In this document: positions 25,058 to 32,867 of the stretch, in pieces | Numbering within the stretch: position 1 is the first letter of the stretch | Layout: each line of letters begins with the position of its first letter | Source: Planococcus chinensis | Lineage (GTDB): Bacteria > Bacillota > Bacilli > Bacillales_A > Planococcaceae | Assembly: GCF_020071995.1 (NCBI RefSeq) | Contig: NZ_JABWTK010000001.1 | Coordinates: 496,001-560,000 of the forward strand | Length of the DNA: 64,000 nt | Reading direction: 5' to 3' | Translations under genes and position numbers: made by a program | Notes under the pieces: generated by a model | What the model was told of the DNA's origin: nothing | Seen by the model: the letters and a program-made list of their open reading frames with translations, nothing else | Databases searched by the model: none

Positions 25058-25453
25058 TTACGATTGCCGTGGGGCATCGCGTTTTATTGTTTTAGAAGTT
25101 TCTTTCTGCTCCCAAAGGCGTTTAGTAAGGTAAATATGGAAAAACCACTCACCGACCGCAAGGACGATAGCAGAAAAGATAGCAGCCGTTACAAGCGAGA
25201 AATCCGGATTTTCAATCAATGCCATGCCTAATAGCCATACGATTAGAAAAGAAAGGACAAGGTCGCCGCCGGTCGCCACTTTATTGGATGTACGCGGATA
25301 AAGCACCAAATCCCCGACAAATCCAACGAGTGTAATCACCAGGCTGATGAGGAAAATATCTAAAACTTCAACTCCGTAAGTAAGCCCTAAAATGACAAAC
25401 AGGACGGCAAATATCATGGCAAACTTCATAAGCAATGCTTCAATATATCTCAA
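25058..25453 (-). CDS. DUF2512 membrane protein (YndM-like)
   Basis: A 131-residue protein with four hydrophobic helices. The LMKFAMIFAVLFVILGL, VGFVGDLVLYPRTSN and GEWFFHIYL segments are typical of the YndM/DUF2512 family. The TTG at 25453 is chosen because GGGGAGGTG is 7 bp upstream; the longer frame lacks a site. A strong sigma-B promoter at 25493-25516 indicates general-stress expression. Function unknown. Confidence 0.78.
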   Translation of the reverse strand: MRYIEALLMKFAMIFAVLFVILGLTYGVEVLDIFLISLVITLVGFVGDLVLYPRTSNKVATGGDLVLSFLIVWLLGMALIENPDFSLVTAAIFSAIVLAVGEWFFHIYLTKRLWEQKETSKTIKRDAPRQS

Positions 25454-25492
25454 TTCTTTCACCTCCCCAATTAAGAGATTCTTATCTCTCTT

Positions 25493-25516
25493 ATACCCCA
25501 ATTTAGCTCTTGAAAC
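25493..25516 (-). promoter_or_regulatory. Sigma-B promoter for the DUF2512 gene
   Basis: On the minus strand GTTTCA, 12 bp, GGGTAT: perfect -10 half, five of six in the -35 half, 40 bp before the TTG start. Confidence 0.7.
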
Positions 25517-25533
25517 CGCATTTCTGCGAGAAA

Positions 25534-25566
25534 TCAAAAAAGCCAAGGCGCGACAACGCCTTGGCT
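25534..25566 (-). terminator. Terminator of the SDR gene
   Basis: Perfect 10-bp stem AGCCAAGGCG/CGCCTTGGCT (25541-25550, 25557-25566) followed by six T on the minus strand. Confidence 0.85.
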
Positions 25567-25574
25567 GGATACCA

Positions 25575-26453
25575 TCAGGAAGAAATGAAGTCTCCGCCGT
25601 TTACATGGATGGCTTGACCAGTGACATAAGTAGAGTCTTTGGAAGCGAAATATACATAAGCAGGTGCCACTTCCGCAGGTTGTCCGCGGCGTTCCATTGG
25701 CGTGTCGCCGCCATGTTCCCCGACTTTTTCGGCGCCGAATGTAGCCGGGATCAGCGGTGTCCAAATCGGGCCGGGAGCCACAGAGTTGACCCGGATGCCT
25801 TTTTCAGCAAGGCTTTGTGAAAGGGAGCGGGTAAATGACGTAATAGCTCCTTTGGTTGATGAATAGTCAATCAGCGATGAAGAGCCCCGGTACGCTGTAA
25901 CAGAAGATGTGTTGATGATGGAATCTCCTTTTTGCATATGAGGAATCGCCGCTTGCGATAAATAAAACATCGAGAAAATGTTTGTCGTAAAGGTCTCCAT
26001 TAATTGGTCCGGCGTAATTGCCAAAAAGTCATCTTGCGGAAATTGTTTTCCGGCATTGTTCACCAAAACATTCAATTGGCCGAATTCAGAAACTACGTCA
26101 ACGATCAACTGATTGCAGTTTTCCACATCGCTGACGTCTGTAGCGTACTTAAAGCCTTTTACCCCGTAGGACTCAATGGCTTTAATGGTTTCATCGGCGT
26201 CTTCGTGTTCATCCAGGTAAGCAATCGCAACATTGGCGCCTTCTTTGGCATAAGCTACTGCGACAGCACGCCCAATTCCGCTGTCACCGCCGGTAATCAA
26301 GGCAACCTTCCCTGCAAGTTTCCCCGAGCCTTTATAATCCTGATCATCGTAAATAGGTTCTGGAGACATATCGGATTCATGTCCGGGTTGTTCCGGCTGT
26401 TCCTGTGGTTCTACTTCTTCATCAATTTTTTCATATTTATCTTCATTTGACAT
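25575..26453 (-). CDS. SDR family oxidoreductase (YhdF/YhxC general-stress type)
   Basis: A 292-residue short-chain dehydrogenase. After an acidic, disordered 40-residue N-terminus (EEVEPQEQPEQPGHESD), the Rossmann motif ITGGDSGIGRAVA appears, then VNNAG, the catalytic Ser in NTSSVTAYRG and YSSTKGA with catalytic Tyr and Lys, and the PGPIWTPLIPAT loop. This long-tailed group includes Bacillus general-stress proteins YhdF and YhxD. AAGGAGGA precedes ATG 26453, and a sigma-B promoter lies at 26490-26514. Physiological substrate unknown. Confidence 0.9.
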   Translation of the reverse strand: MSNEDKYEKIDEEVEPQEQPEQPGHESDMSPEPIYDDQDYKGSGKLAGKVALITGGDSGIGRAVAVAYAKEGANVAIAYLDEHEDADETIKAIESYGVKGFKYATDVSDVENCNQLIVDVVSEFGQLNVLVNNAGKQFPQDDFLAITPDQLMETFTTNIFSMFYLSQAAIPHMQKGDSIINTSSVTAYRGSSSLIDYSSTKGAITSFTRSLSQSLAEKGIRVNSVAPGPIWTPLIPATFGAEKVGEHGGDTPMERRGQPAEVAPAYVYFASKDSTYVTGQAIHVNGGDFISS

Positions 26454-26489
26454 GCAATTGTCCTCCTTAAAATAGTGTCTAGGGTTTTT

Positions 26490-26514
26490 ATTCCCTGTAG
26501 AATTACAGCTAAAC
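26490..26514 (-). promoter_or_regulatory. Sigma-B promoter for the SDR gene
   Basis: On the minus strand GTTTAG, 13 bp, GGGAAT: five of six matches in each half, 37 bp before the start. Confidence 0.6.
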
Positions 26515-26540
26515 TTGAAATAGGAAGAGAAAACTGCACG

Positions 26541-26568
26541 AAAAAAGAGCGGGTCCATTCCCGCTCTT
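26541..26568 (-). terminator. Terminator of the SodC-like gene
   Basis: Perfect 9-bp stem AAGAGCGGG/CCCGCTCTT (26545-26553, 26560-26568) with T6 on the minus strand. Confidence 0.85.
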
Positions 26569-26572
26569 ATGG

Positions 26573-27151
26573 TTATTGAGGATTTGCGGTAATAACACCG
26601 CAAGCCACTGATTCTGAATTGTCATTGCCTTGGACAAAGAGGGAAGCTCCGCCTTCTTTCAACAGGGAATTTTCTTCCCCTGTTTTCATAGTGACGCCTT
26701 CCACTACGAATTCTTCGTTTACTTTGCCGTCATCGCCAACTTCAATATCCGGTATGTCGCCGCCGAATGGCTCTCCAGTCGTTTCAAAGTCAGGAGCTTC
26801 ACATTTTCCGGCATCCCGGAATTCAACGGAATGGCCGCCCGATTCAAGATTTTCAAGTTGAAGGGCCACACCGACACCGTTTCCTTCTGTGCTCAATTCA
26901 GCAGTGCCCGTTGCATTGCCGTCACTGTCCATCATTTCAACCGTTACAAACATCAAATCTTCGCTTGAGCCTTCATCGGAATTGTCTTCAGCTTCTTCGC
27001 CGTTTGGCGGATCTTCACCGCCTTCGTTCACGTTTTCATCTTCAACTTCAGTGGCTCCATCGGTTTCAGTGGGTGGATCTTCGTTATTTCCACAGGCTGC
27101 AAGAATCAGAAGCAGCAGTATTGAAAGGATCAGTATCGCCCATCGCTTCAT
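26573..27151 (-). CDS. SodC-like lipoprotein with lost metal ligands
   Basis: A 192-residue lipoprotein: signal peptide with lipobox LAAC (Cys near residue 20), an acidic linker of about 45 residues rich in Glu, Asp and Gly, then a Cu/Zn superoxide dismutase-like barrel (GTAELSTEGNGVGVAL, GGHSVEFRDAGKCEAPDF, GGDIPDIEVGDDGKV, ACGVI). The disulfide pair (GKCE and ACGV) is kept, but nearly all copper and zinc histidines are replaced; only the His in GGHSVEF remains. It cannot be a normal dismutase. Bacillus YojM is another SodC-like protein with altered ligands. Location: outer face of the membrane. Confidence 0.8.
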   Translation of the reverse strand: MKRWAILILSILLLLILAACGNNEDPPTETDGATEVEDENVNEGGEDPPNGEEAEDNSDEGSSEDLMFVTVEMMDSDGNATGTAELSTEGNGVGVALQLENLESGGHSVEFRDAGKCEAPDFETTGEPFGGDIPDIEVGDDGKVNEEFVVEGVTMKTGEENSLLKEGGASLFVQGNDNSESVACGVITANPQ

Positions 27152-27188
27152 CTCGTCATTTCCTCCCTTGAATTCGTGTTATTCTTCA

Positions 27189-27214
27189 TTACACATTTTA
27201 GTCGGAAAATAAAC
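27189..27214 (-). promoter_or_regulatory. Weak sigma-B-like promoter for the SodC-like gene
   Basis: On the minus strand GTTTAT, 14 bp, GTGTAA (five and four of six matches). Reported because its neighbours have better versions. Confidence 0.3.
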
Positions 27215-27267
27215 GCAATTCAGATAAATGGATCCTTTTGTAGGAGGAAAAACAGAGAAAATCCACA

Positions 27268-29856
27268 TCATGTTCGAGTTTTCCGGCGGTTCCAGAAAAC
27301 ATACAGGCCGCCGATTAGAAGAGAAAATAGACTAATGCCCAATGTCAGATAGAAAAAGGGCGGGCGATAAGTAAAGGTGATGTCATTGGCTCCTTCTGAA
27401 AGAGGGACTGCCACAAAACCATAGTTTGCTTTTAGCACTTGCGCTTCCTGTCCGTTCACTACCGCTTTCCATCCGCGCTCATAAGGGATGTTCACCGCCA
27501 AATATTTTTCATCGGCGGAGTTGTTATACGCCACCTTTACTTTGCTTCCATCAATATCCAATGCCTGCAAGCCGGTGTTTTTTTGGCTTTGCTCCCGCAG
27601 TACGGTATAAGGTTCTTCAAAAACTTGAAGGTTTGTGAGTTGATAAGAACCTTTCGGCATCCGGATTTTGATACGGTCTTCTGCCGGTATCCGGATTGTA
27701 ATATCATCGACATAGGTCCGATAGATTGAGGTATTTGATTTCCGGCTGGTTTCGTAGCCGTTCACTGTTAATGGAAAGCCTTTGTCCGGCGAGATATGTT
27801 CCAAACGGAAGGATACATACAAATCTCCTTCAGCAAAAGATGAATCGCTGCGGACCAAGTCGATTCCACCTGAATCTCCGGGAACTTCCAATAGGCTGTT
27901 GCGGTAAGTGGCTCCAGCTTCCTGGACGTCAAAAGCTCCGGTTTGATCCTTCACATTCGGCAGAGTTTGTGAAGATTCCCCGCCTTCGAGGACAATTCCT
28001 GTCAACATGGCATGTTCCCGAACGATGGCTGGCTCGCTTTCGAGCTGCTGTTCGGAATAAGCAACCGAAGCCGCACGGGCAAACGGCAGCGGATTGCTGT
28101 TTTCGTATACCGTGTAATTCTTGGAAGACATGATTTCATTGAAACCGTATGGAACGTTCGGATCTCCTATTTCTTTGATGGAATACTTGCCCTGCAATAG
28201 GCTATGAAGATTGGCACGGTTTCCGAGAGTGGCATATCGGCTCACGCTTTCCCGTCCCATATCGATTTGCAGGTCATACAAGTAAAAATACAGCAGGTTT
28301 TTATTCAGGATGCTTGAATAGGCACTTAATCCGCGGAAGTCCTGAACGATCGGTGTGTTATTCCGGACGCCTTCCATCCAGTCGATGCGGTAGGAAACGC
28401 CGTCTTCGTGTTCATGTATGTCTTCGATTAGTTCGCGCACTTCTGCCGTATCATAGCCAGGGCTCGTCAGCAGCTCTTTATTGACGTGTTCAATCTGGCC
28501 ATCCTCAAGTATTTTCTCGACTTGATAGACGTTGGCAAAACCAAGAGTGGAAATAATCAAAAACCCTGCAAGCAAGGCTTTAACACCTGCCTGTCTAAAC
28601 TGCAGCACCGCAAATATCAAAAGGAAAGTGAGCAGCAGGCTAAGCAAGATTAATTTAGTAGACTGAGCGTCCCATTCGAATGTCTGATCCATCACTATGG
28701 CAAAAATATAAGTAGCAAGAGTTAAAACGCCTGCCACAGCGAATTGCCGGCGCGATAGCTCATCAATCTGCTGCAGTCCGACTGCAACGGCACCGCCGGC
28801 AACCAATGACAGGAAATATTCCCAGCGGTATTGCGGAGCTGAAAAGCCGTTAAAAATGCTGGCTACAACCGGGCTGAAGTGAAGCAGTGTTCCGGCTATG
28901 CCCAAAACGGCAAACAACCGGAACGTTTTGTGGCGGTACAGCGAAAAGCAGAAAAGAAATAACACGAAAATAGCCGGCAGTACAATAAAACGGCTCGTAA
29001 ACAGGATGTTGTCGGTCAAATCGAGCCACGGAATGTCCTGTTTAAAATCCGGACGGTGGTTGTTCAAAAACGCATAAACGGCGGGCACAAAAGACACTGC
29101 ACTGATGCCAAAGCCGATGATGCCAGTGGTTAGAAACATCGCGACGGCTTTCAGCCAGCCGGTTTCATTTAGTTCCTGGCGAATCACAAAGCGAGCAAGT
29201 ATGTATATTCCGGCTAACAGAAAATTGATATAAGAAAAATAGAAATTGTCGATCAAAGAAATTGATACAGCGAACAAAAACCAGCCAGGTCTTTGCTCTC
29301 TCAACACTTTTTCAATCCCGAAAATCAGAATCGGCAGCCACAGGAAAGCATCCGCAAAAAACTCCCAATAGGTGGCATGCCGGAAATACATGCCGGAAAT
29401 TCCATAGATGCTGGCGCCGAGCAGGGCAGGGAAGCGGCTGATTTTCATATACATGAACAAACGGGTCGTGAGGAACAGCACCAGGCTCAGCCGTACTACA
29501 TTGATCCAGACCGCGGCATTCGCCCAGAACAAGACATCAGGCGAACCGATGGCGTTCAGCGATTCCAGTCCATACACAATAATGACGGACACTAAAAACA
29601 CGATTGACGTGGAAAAGTAATAGGACAGTTCGCTGAAGGTGCCAGCACCCAGCCCGAAATCGAATGAGTAGAAGAACTCGCCGTTCGTGTACTGATTGTA
29701 AAGCAAATGTTTAAACGGCAGCATTTGAGAGCCGCCGTCATTGATGCCGATCATATAATGCTGGCGGGTCCATTGGTACAAAAAGACCCCATGGGCAAGA
29801 AAAGCCAAGCCAAGGCAGATTAAATAGAATTTGAGATTAGGGAATTTTTCTTTCAT
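27268..29856 (-). CDS. YfhO family membrane protein (GT-C type glycosyltransferase)
   Basis: A very large (862-residue) polytopic protein: about 12-14 membrane helices in the first 480 residues, an extracellular domain, and a last helix near the C-terminus followed by WNRRKTR. YNNSADEKYLAVNIPYERGW and VNG-type segments near the end are typical of YfhO. In Bacillus and Listeria YfhO-type proteins transfer a sugar from undecaprenyl phosphate to lipoteichoic acid outside the membrane. I use ATG 29856 with AGAAGGTG upstream. It is the last gene of an operon with a GT2 and a GtrA-type flippase, which is the full set for that reaction. Confidence 0.88.
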   Translation of the reverse strand: MKEKFPNLKFYLICLGLAFLAHGVFLYQWTRQHYMIGINDGGSQMLPFKHLLYNQYTNGEFFYSFDFGLGAGTFSELSYYFSTSIVFLVSVIIVYGLESLNAIGSPDVLFWANAAVWINVVRLSLVLFLTTRLFMYMKISRFPALLGASIYGISGMYFRHATYWEFFADAFLWLPILIFGIEKVLREQRPGWFLFAVSISLIDNFYFSYINFLLAGIYILARFVIRQELNETGWLKAVAMFLTTGIIGFGISAVSFVPAVYAFLNNHRPDFKQDIPWLDLTDNILFTSRFIVLPAIFVLFLFCFSLYRHKTFRLFAVLGIAGTLLHFSPVVASIFNGFSAPQYRWEYFLSLVAGGAVAVGLQQIDELSRRQFAVAGVLTLATYIFAIVMDQTFEWDAQSTKLILLSLLLTFLLIFAVLQFRQAGVKALLAGFLIISTLGFANVYQVEKILEDGQIEHVNKELLTSPGYDTAEVRELIEDIHEHEDGVSYRIDWMEGVRNNTPIVQDFRGLSAYSSILNKNLLYFYLYDLQIDMGRESVSRYATLGNRANLHSLLQGKYSIKEIGDPNVPYGFNEIMSSKNYTVYENSNPLPFARAASVAYSEQQLESEPAIVREHAMLTGIVLEGGESSQTLPNVKDQTGAFDVQEAGATYRNSLLEVPGDSGGIDLVRSDSSFAEGDLYVSFRLEHISPDKGFPLTVNGYETSRKSNTSIYRTYVDDITIRIPAEDRIKIRMPKGSYQLTNLQVFEEPYTVLREQSQKNTGLQALDIDGSKVKVAYNNSADEKYLAVNIPYERGWKAVVNGQEAQVLKANYGFVAVPLSEGANDITFTYRPPFFYLTLGISLFSLLIGGLYVFWNRRKTRT

Positions 29857-29860
29857 CAAT

Positions 29861-30271
29861 TCACCTTCTTTTCGCACCGGCAGTCCGGACCGATCCTTTC
29901 AGAATTTTACTGGAAACTGCAAATGTGATGGGGATGGTAAATAATACTGCCGCAAACGGCGCAATATTGCTGTTAAGATTCAAAAATTCCACGAATATAA
30001 AAATCAGCAGAGTGGAAACAGACATATTGACGACTTGCGTCAGCGGGAAATATAAATATTTTTTTAAAGTCGGTTTGATTTTATACGTAACATAACAATT
30101 CAGGAAAAAAGAAATGTTCAACGAAATGAAAAAGCCGACGATATGTGCCAGTAGATAAGGCAGCGACAACAGATTGTGCAAAATCAGATAGATGGAATAA
30201 TACGTTGCTGTGTTGATGACACCGACAAATATGAAACGGGTAAATTCGGTATTCAGCGATTTAAGATTCAT
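29861..30271 (-). CDS. GtrA/GtcA family flippase
   Basis: A 136-residue protein with four membrane helices. FIFVGVINTATYYSIYLIL and HIVGFFISLNISFFLNCYVTYK are the family signatures. GtrA/GtcA proteins move undecaprenyl-phosphate-linked sugars across the membrane. The ATG at 30271 overlaps the end of the GT2 gene by 11 bp (in-frame ATGs also occur at 30277 and 30286), so expression depends on coupling. It stands between the enzyme that loads the lipid carrier and the YfhO transferase. Confidence 0.88.
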   Translation of the reverse strand: MNLKSLNTEFTRFIFVGVINTATYYSIYLILHNLLSLPYLLAHIVGFFISLNISFFLNCYVTYKIKPTLKKYLYFPLTQVVNMSVSTLLIFIFVEFLNLNSNIAPFAAVLFTIPITFAVSSKILKGSVRTAGAKRR

Positions 30272-31199
30272 CGTAATCATCCGCATTGCTGATATCGATT
30301 AAAAAATTCGGCCGTCTTTTGGTTTCATTGTAAATACGGCCAACGTATTCTCCAATCACGCCTAAGCTGATCAATTGAATTCCTCCCAAAAATAAGATTG
30401 CGGTTATGGTTGTAAAATATCCCGGTGCTCCTACGCCTTCTTTCAGGATTTCGTACAAAGTCACCGCGATATAGATGAGCGAGAGGATGAGTACGAGAAA
30501 ACCGGTATAAAAACAGACGCGCAAAGGCTTCAAATTAAATGAAATAATGCCGTCGATGCCGTAATTGACCAAGCTCCAGAACGACCACTTGGACGTTCCT
30601 TTCGCGCGCTGGACATTTTCATAGCTGATGATTTTTTTGCTCAAGCCGATCCAGGAATATAATCCTTTTGAAAACCGGTTGCTTTCACTGAGCTGGAGGA
30701 TGGAATTGATGGCTTTTCTGCTAAGCAGTCTGAAATCTCCTTCGCCATCCACGAAATCCACATCTGTGACGGAATTGACGATTTTATAATAGAAGGAAGA
30801 TAGAAAACTCCGGAATTTTGAATCGCCCGTCCGGGATCGCTTGGCGACCACTTGATGGAAGCCTTCTTCAAATCCTTCGATCAGTTGGCCGATCAATTCC
30901 GGGGGATGCTGCAAATCGCTGTCCATTAAAATCGCTGCATCGCCCTGGATGCGGTGCAATCCTGCCAAAATGGCGGACTCTTTGCCGAAATTGCGGGTCA
31001 GCGAAATATATTTTACGTCCGGATGTTTTTCGGCGAGCTTTAAGATTTCCTGTAAAGTCCCATCACTGCTGCCGTCATTGATAAACATAACTTCATACCG
31101 GTATGGAAGCAGGTGAAGTTCCTGGACCAACTTTTCATACATGTTTTGGATGTTCGCTTCTTCGTTGTAAGCTGGAACGACAATTGAAATAAGCTTCAT
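30261..31199 (-). CDS. GT2 family glycosyltransferase (CsbB/DPM-like)
   Basis: Loads a sugar onto undecaprenyl phosphate. The 312-residue enzyme has a cytoplasmic GT-A domain (SIVVPAYNEEANI at residue 5, FINDGSSDGT, MDSDLQHPPE as the metal-binding DxD region, and RAKGTSKWSFWSL) and two C-terminal membrane helices (about 225-285), the layout of Bacillus CsbB. GGGGGAAG lies before the ATG. First gene of the GT2-GtrA-YfhO operon. CsbB in B. subtilis uses GlcNAc; the sugar here is not determined by sequence. Confidence 0.9.
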   Translation of the reverse strand: MKLISIVVPAYNEEANIQNMYEKLVQELHLLPYRYEVMFINDGSSDGTLQEILKLAEKHPDVKYISLTRNFGKESAILAGLHRIQGDAAILMDSDLQHPPELIGQLIEGFEEGFHQVVAKRSRTGDSKFRSFLSSFYYKIVNSVTDVDFVDGEGDFRLLSRKAINSILQLSESNRFSKGLYSWIGLSKKIISYENVQRAKGTSKWSFWSLVNYGIDGIISFNLKPLRVCFYTGFLVLILSLIYIAVTLYEILKEGVGAPGYFTTITAILFLGGIQLISLGVIGEYVGRIYNETKRRPNFLIDISNADDYDES

Positions 31200-31547
31200 C
31201 TATACTTCCCCCTTTCATTCCCTGATGCTATGTACTCATAAAATACACACTATGATTTTGTTTACCCGCTGTTTAAGAAAAGTATGCTGAAACTTGTTGG
31301 ATTAATGGAAGAATTGTATCTTCTGTGACAAACGAAACCTAAGGACAAGTTAATCGTATATATTAGTATCGGGATAATTTTAATTTTACCACAGTAAAAA
31401 GTTCCCATTTTAAATTGGGACGTGTGTGGGGACGTCTGGTTCCTTAACAGGGGAATGAACGGCAATAGCCCTTAATAATTGAAATTTTCCGGATTTACAA
31501 ATACTATTGAACTTAGAGTACATAACGATGAATGGAGAGTGCGAAGA
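31200..31547 (+). other. Divergent intergenic region between the glycosyltransferase and ter operons
   Basis: About 350 bases without a gene. It contains the sigma-W-like promoter at 31333-31360 and, further on, a short inverted repeat TCCCA/TGGGA near 31405-31422. The leader of the ter operon would be about 180 bases long. No known riboswitch was recognised. The promoter of the glycosyltransferase operon must lie in the left part but I could not assign it. Confidence 0.4.
31333..31360 (+). promoter_or_regulatory. ECF (sigma-W-type) promoter for the ter operon
   Basis: CGAAAC, 16 bp, CGTATA: it matches the Bacillus sigma-W core GAAAC-N16/17-CGTA. The related yceCDEFGH operon of B. subtilis is a known target of ECF sigma factors, which supports the assignment. 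Confidence 0.65.
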
Positions 31548-32162
31548 ATGGCTATCAATCTCGTAAAAGGTCAAAAAATTGATTTAACCAAAGGACGTTC
31601 CACACTTTCAAGCATCATGGTCGGCCTAGGCTGGGACCCTGTGACAACTAAAAAAAGCGGCGGCTTCCTAAGTGGACTGCTTGGCGGCGGTGGCGGCGGA
31701 GCTGACATCGACTGTGACGCTTCTGTCATCATGCTGGATGAAAGCGGAAAATTAAGAGGGAAAGAAAACCTCATTTATTTCGGCAACAAAAAAAGCAAAG
31801 ACGGCAGCGTTGTCCATTCCGGCGATAACTTGACAGGTGCCGGCGAAGGCGACGATGAAACCATCCAAGTCGATTTGAAGCGGATTTCGCCATCGGTTCA
31901 CCGTTTGGTGTTTGTTGTAAACATTTATAACGCCAAGCAAAAGAAACAGGATTTCGGCATGATCCAAAATGCCTTTATCCGTTTGGTGGACAATCAGTCC
32001 AAAGAAGAACTGATCCATTACAATTTGACCGAGAACTATGCAGGCAAAATGTCGCTGATTCTTGGTGAGATGTACCGCCAGGGAACTGAGTGGAAATTCT
32101 CAGCTGTCGGAGAAGGCACCATCGATCCGGATATCGGTTCAATCGCAAACAAATACGCATAA
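31548..32162 (+). CDS. TerD family protein with glycine-rich insertion
   Basis: A 204-residue TerD-type Ca2+-binding stress protein. The family start [14 protein letters not shown] and the core segments ([49 protein letters not shown]) are present. After the GLGWDPV strand it carries an insertion, [19 protein letters not shown] (about residues 29-47), which the two other TerD proteins in the operon lack; YceC/TerZ-like paralogues show such insertions. ATG 31548 follows GGAGAGTG. First gene of the ter operon. Confidence 0.9.
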   Translation: MAINLVKGQKIDLTKGRSTLSSIMVGLGWDPVTTKKSGGFLSGLLGGGGGGADIDCDASVIMLDESGKLRGKENLIYFGNKKSKDGSVVHSGDNLTGAGEGDDETIQVDLKRISPSVHRLVFVVNIYNAKQKKQDFGMIQNAFIRLVDNQSKEELIHYNLTENYAGKMSLILGEMYRQGTEWKFSAVGEGTIDPDIGSIANKYA

Positions 32163-32176
32163 GGAGTGAAGGAAGA

Positions 32177-32755
32177 ATGGCAATCAATTTATCTAAAGGG
32201 CAAAAAGTGGATTTAACAAAATCAAATCCAGGATTAACGAATGTAATTGTTGGACTTGGCTGGGATACAAACAAGTACGACGGAGGACAGGATTTTGACC
32301 TCGATTCTTCCGTATTCCTATTAAACTCAAGCGGAAAAGCTTCTTCTGAAGCCGATTTTGTTTTCTATAACAACACAGTCGGTGCAGCTGGCGCAGTTGA
32401 GCATACAGGCGATAACAAGACAGGCGAAGGGGAAGGCGACGATGAACAAGTAAAAGTGAACTTATCAACGGTTCCATCTTCAATCGAACGTGTTACATTC
32501 GCCATTACAATCCACGACGCGGAAGCACGCGGCCAGAACTTCGGCCAAGTCAGCAACTCTTACGTGCGCATCGTGAACGGCGACACGAACGAAGAACTGA
32601 TCCGCTACGATTTAGGGGAAGATTTCTCGATCGAAACAGCGGTTGTCGTCGGAGAACTTTACCGCCACAACAATGAATGGAAATTTAATGCGATTGGCAG
32701 CGGCTATCAAGGCGGCCTCGGCTCACTTGTTAAGGATTTCGGACTGGACGCTTAA
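32177..32755 (+). CDS. TerD family protein
   Basis: A 192-residue TerD protein. The acidic Ca2+-binding segments [11 protein letters not shown] (about residue 40) and [14 protein letters not shown], and the [15 protein letters not shown] strand are intact. TerD proteins are thought to act as Ca2+-dependent components of membrane-linked stress complexes with TerC and other Ter proteins. It starts 14 bp after the first TerD gene (AAGGAGTG). A terminator follows, so the two form a sub-operon with possible read-through into the enzymes downstream. Confidence 0.93.
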   Translation: MAINLSKGQKVDLTKSNPGLTNVIVGLGWDTNKYDGGQDFDLDSSVFLLNSSGKASSEADFVFYNNTVGAAGAVEHTGDNKTGEGEGDDEQVKVNLSTVPSSIERVTFAITIHDAEARGQNFGQVSNSYVRIVNGDTNEELIRYDLGEDFSIETAVVVGELYRHNNEWKFNAIGSGYQGGLGSLVKDFGLDA

Positions 32756-32763
32756 GGGCAAAG

Positions 32764-32796
32764 AAAAAAGCAAGGAGCATATCTCCTTGCTTTTTT
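32764..32796 (+). terminator. Terminator inside the ter locus, after the second terD
   Basis: Perfect 14-bp stem (32764-32777, 32783-32796) with T6. It separates the terD pair from the biosynthetic genes and may act as an attenuator, because no obvious new promoter lies in the 70 bp behind it. Confidence 0.85.
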
Positions 32797-32867
32797 AGCC
32801 TTTTTTTATATAACTTTAGTTATTAATTTTGGCCATGCTTTTGCAGCGTGCCGGGAGGAAACAATTT

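Noticed and set aside
21137-27300. A horizontally acquired island or prophage remnant
   Set aside because: No integrase, tRNA, attachment repeats or phage genes, and base composition looks like that of the flanks. Terminators and promoters are of host type.
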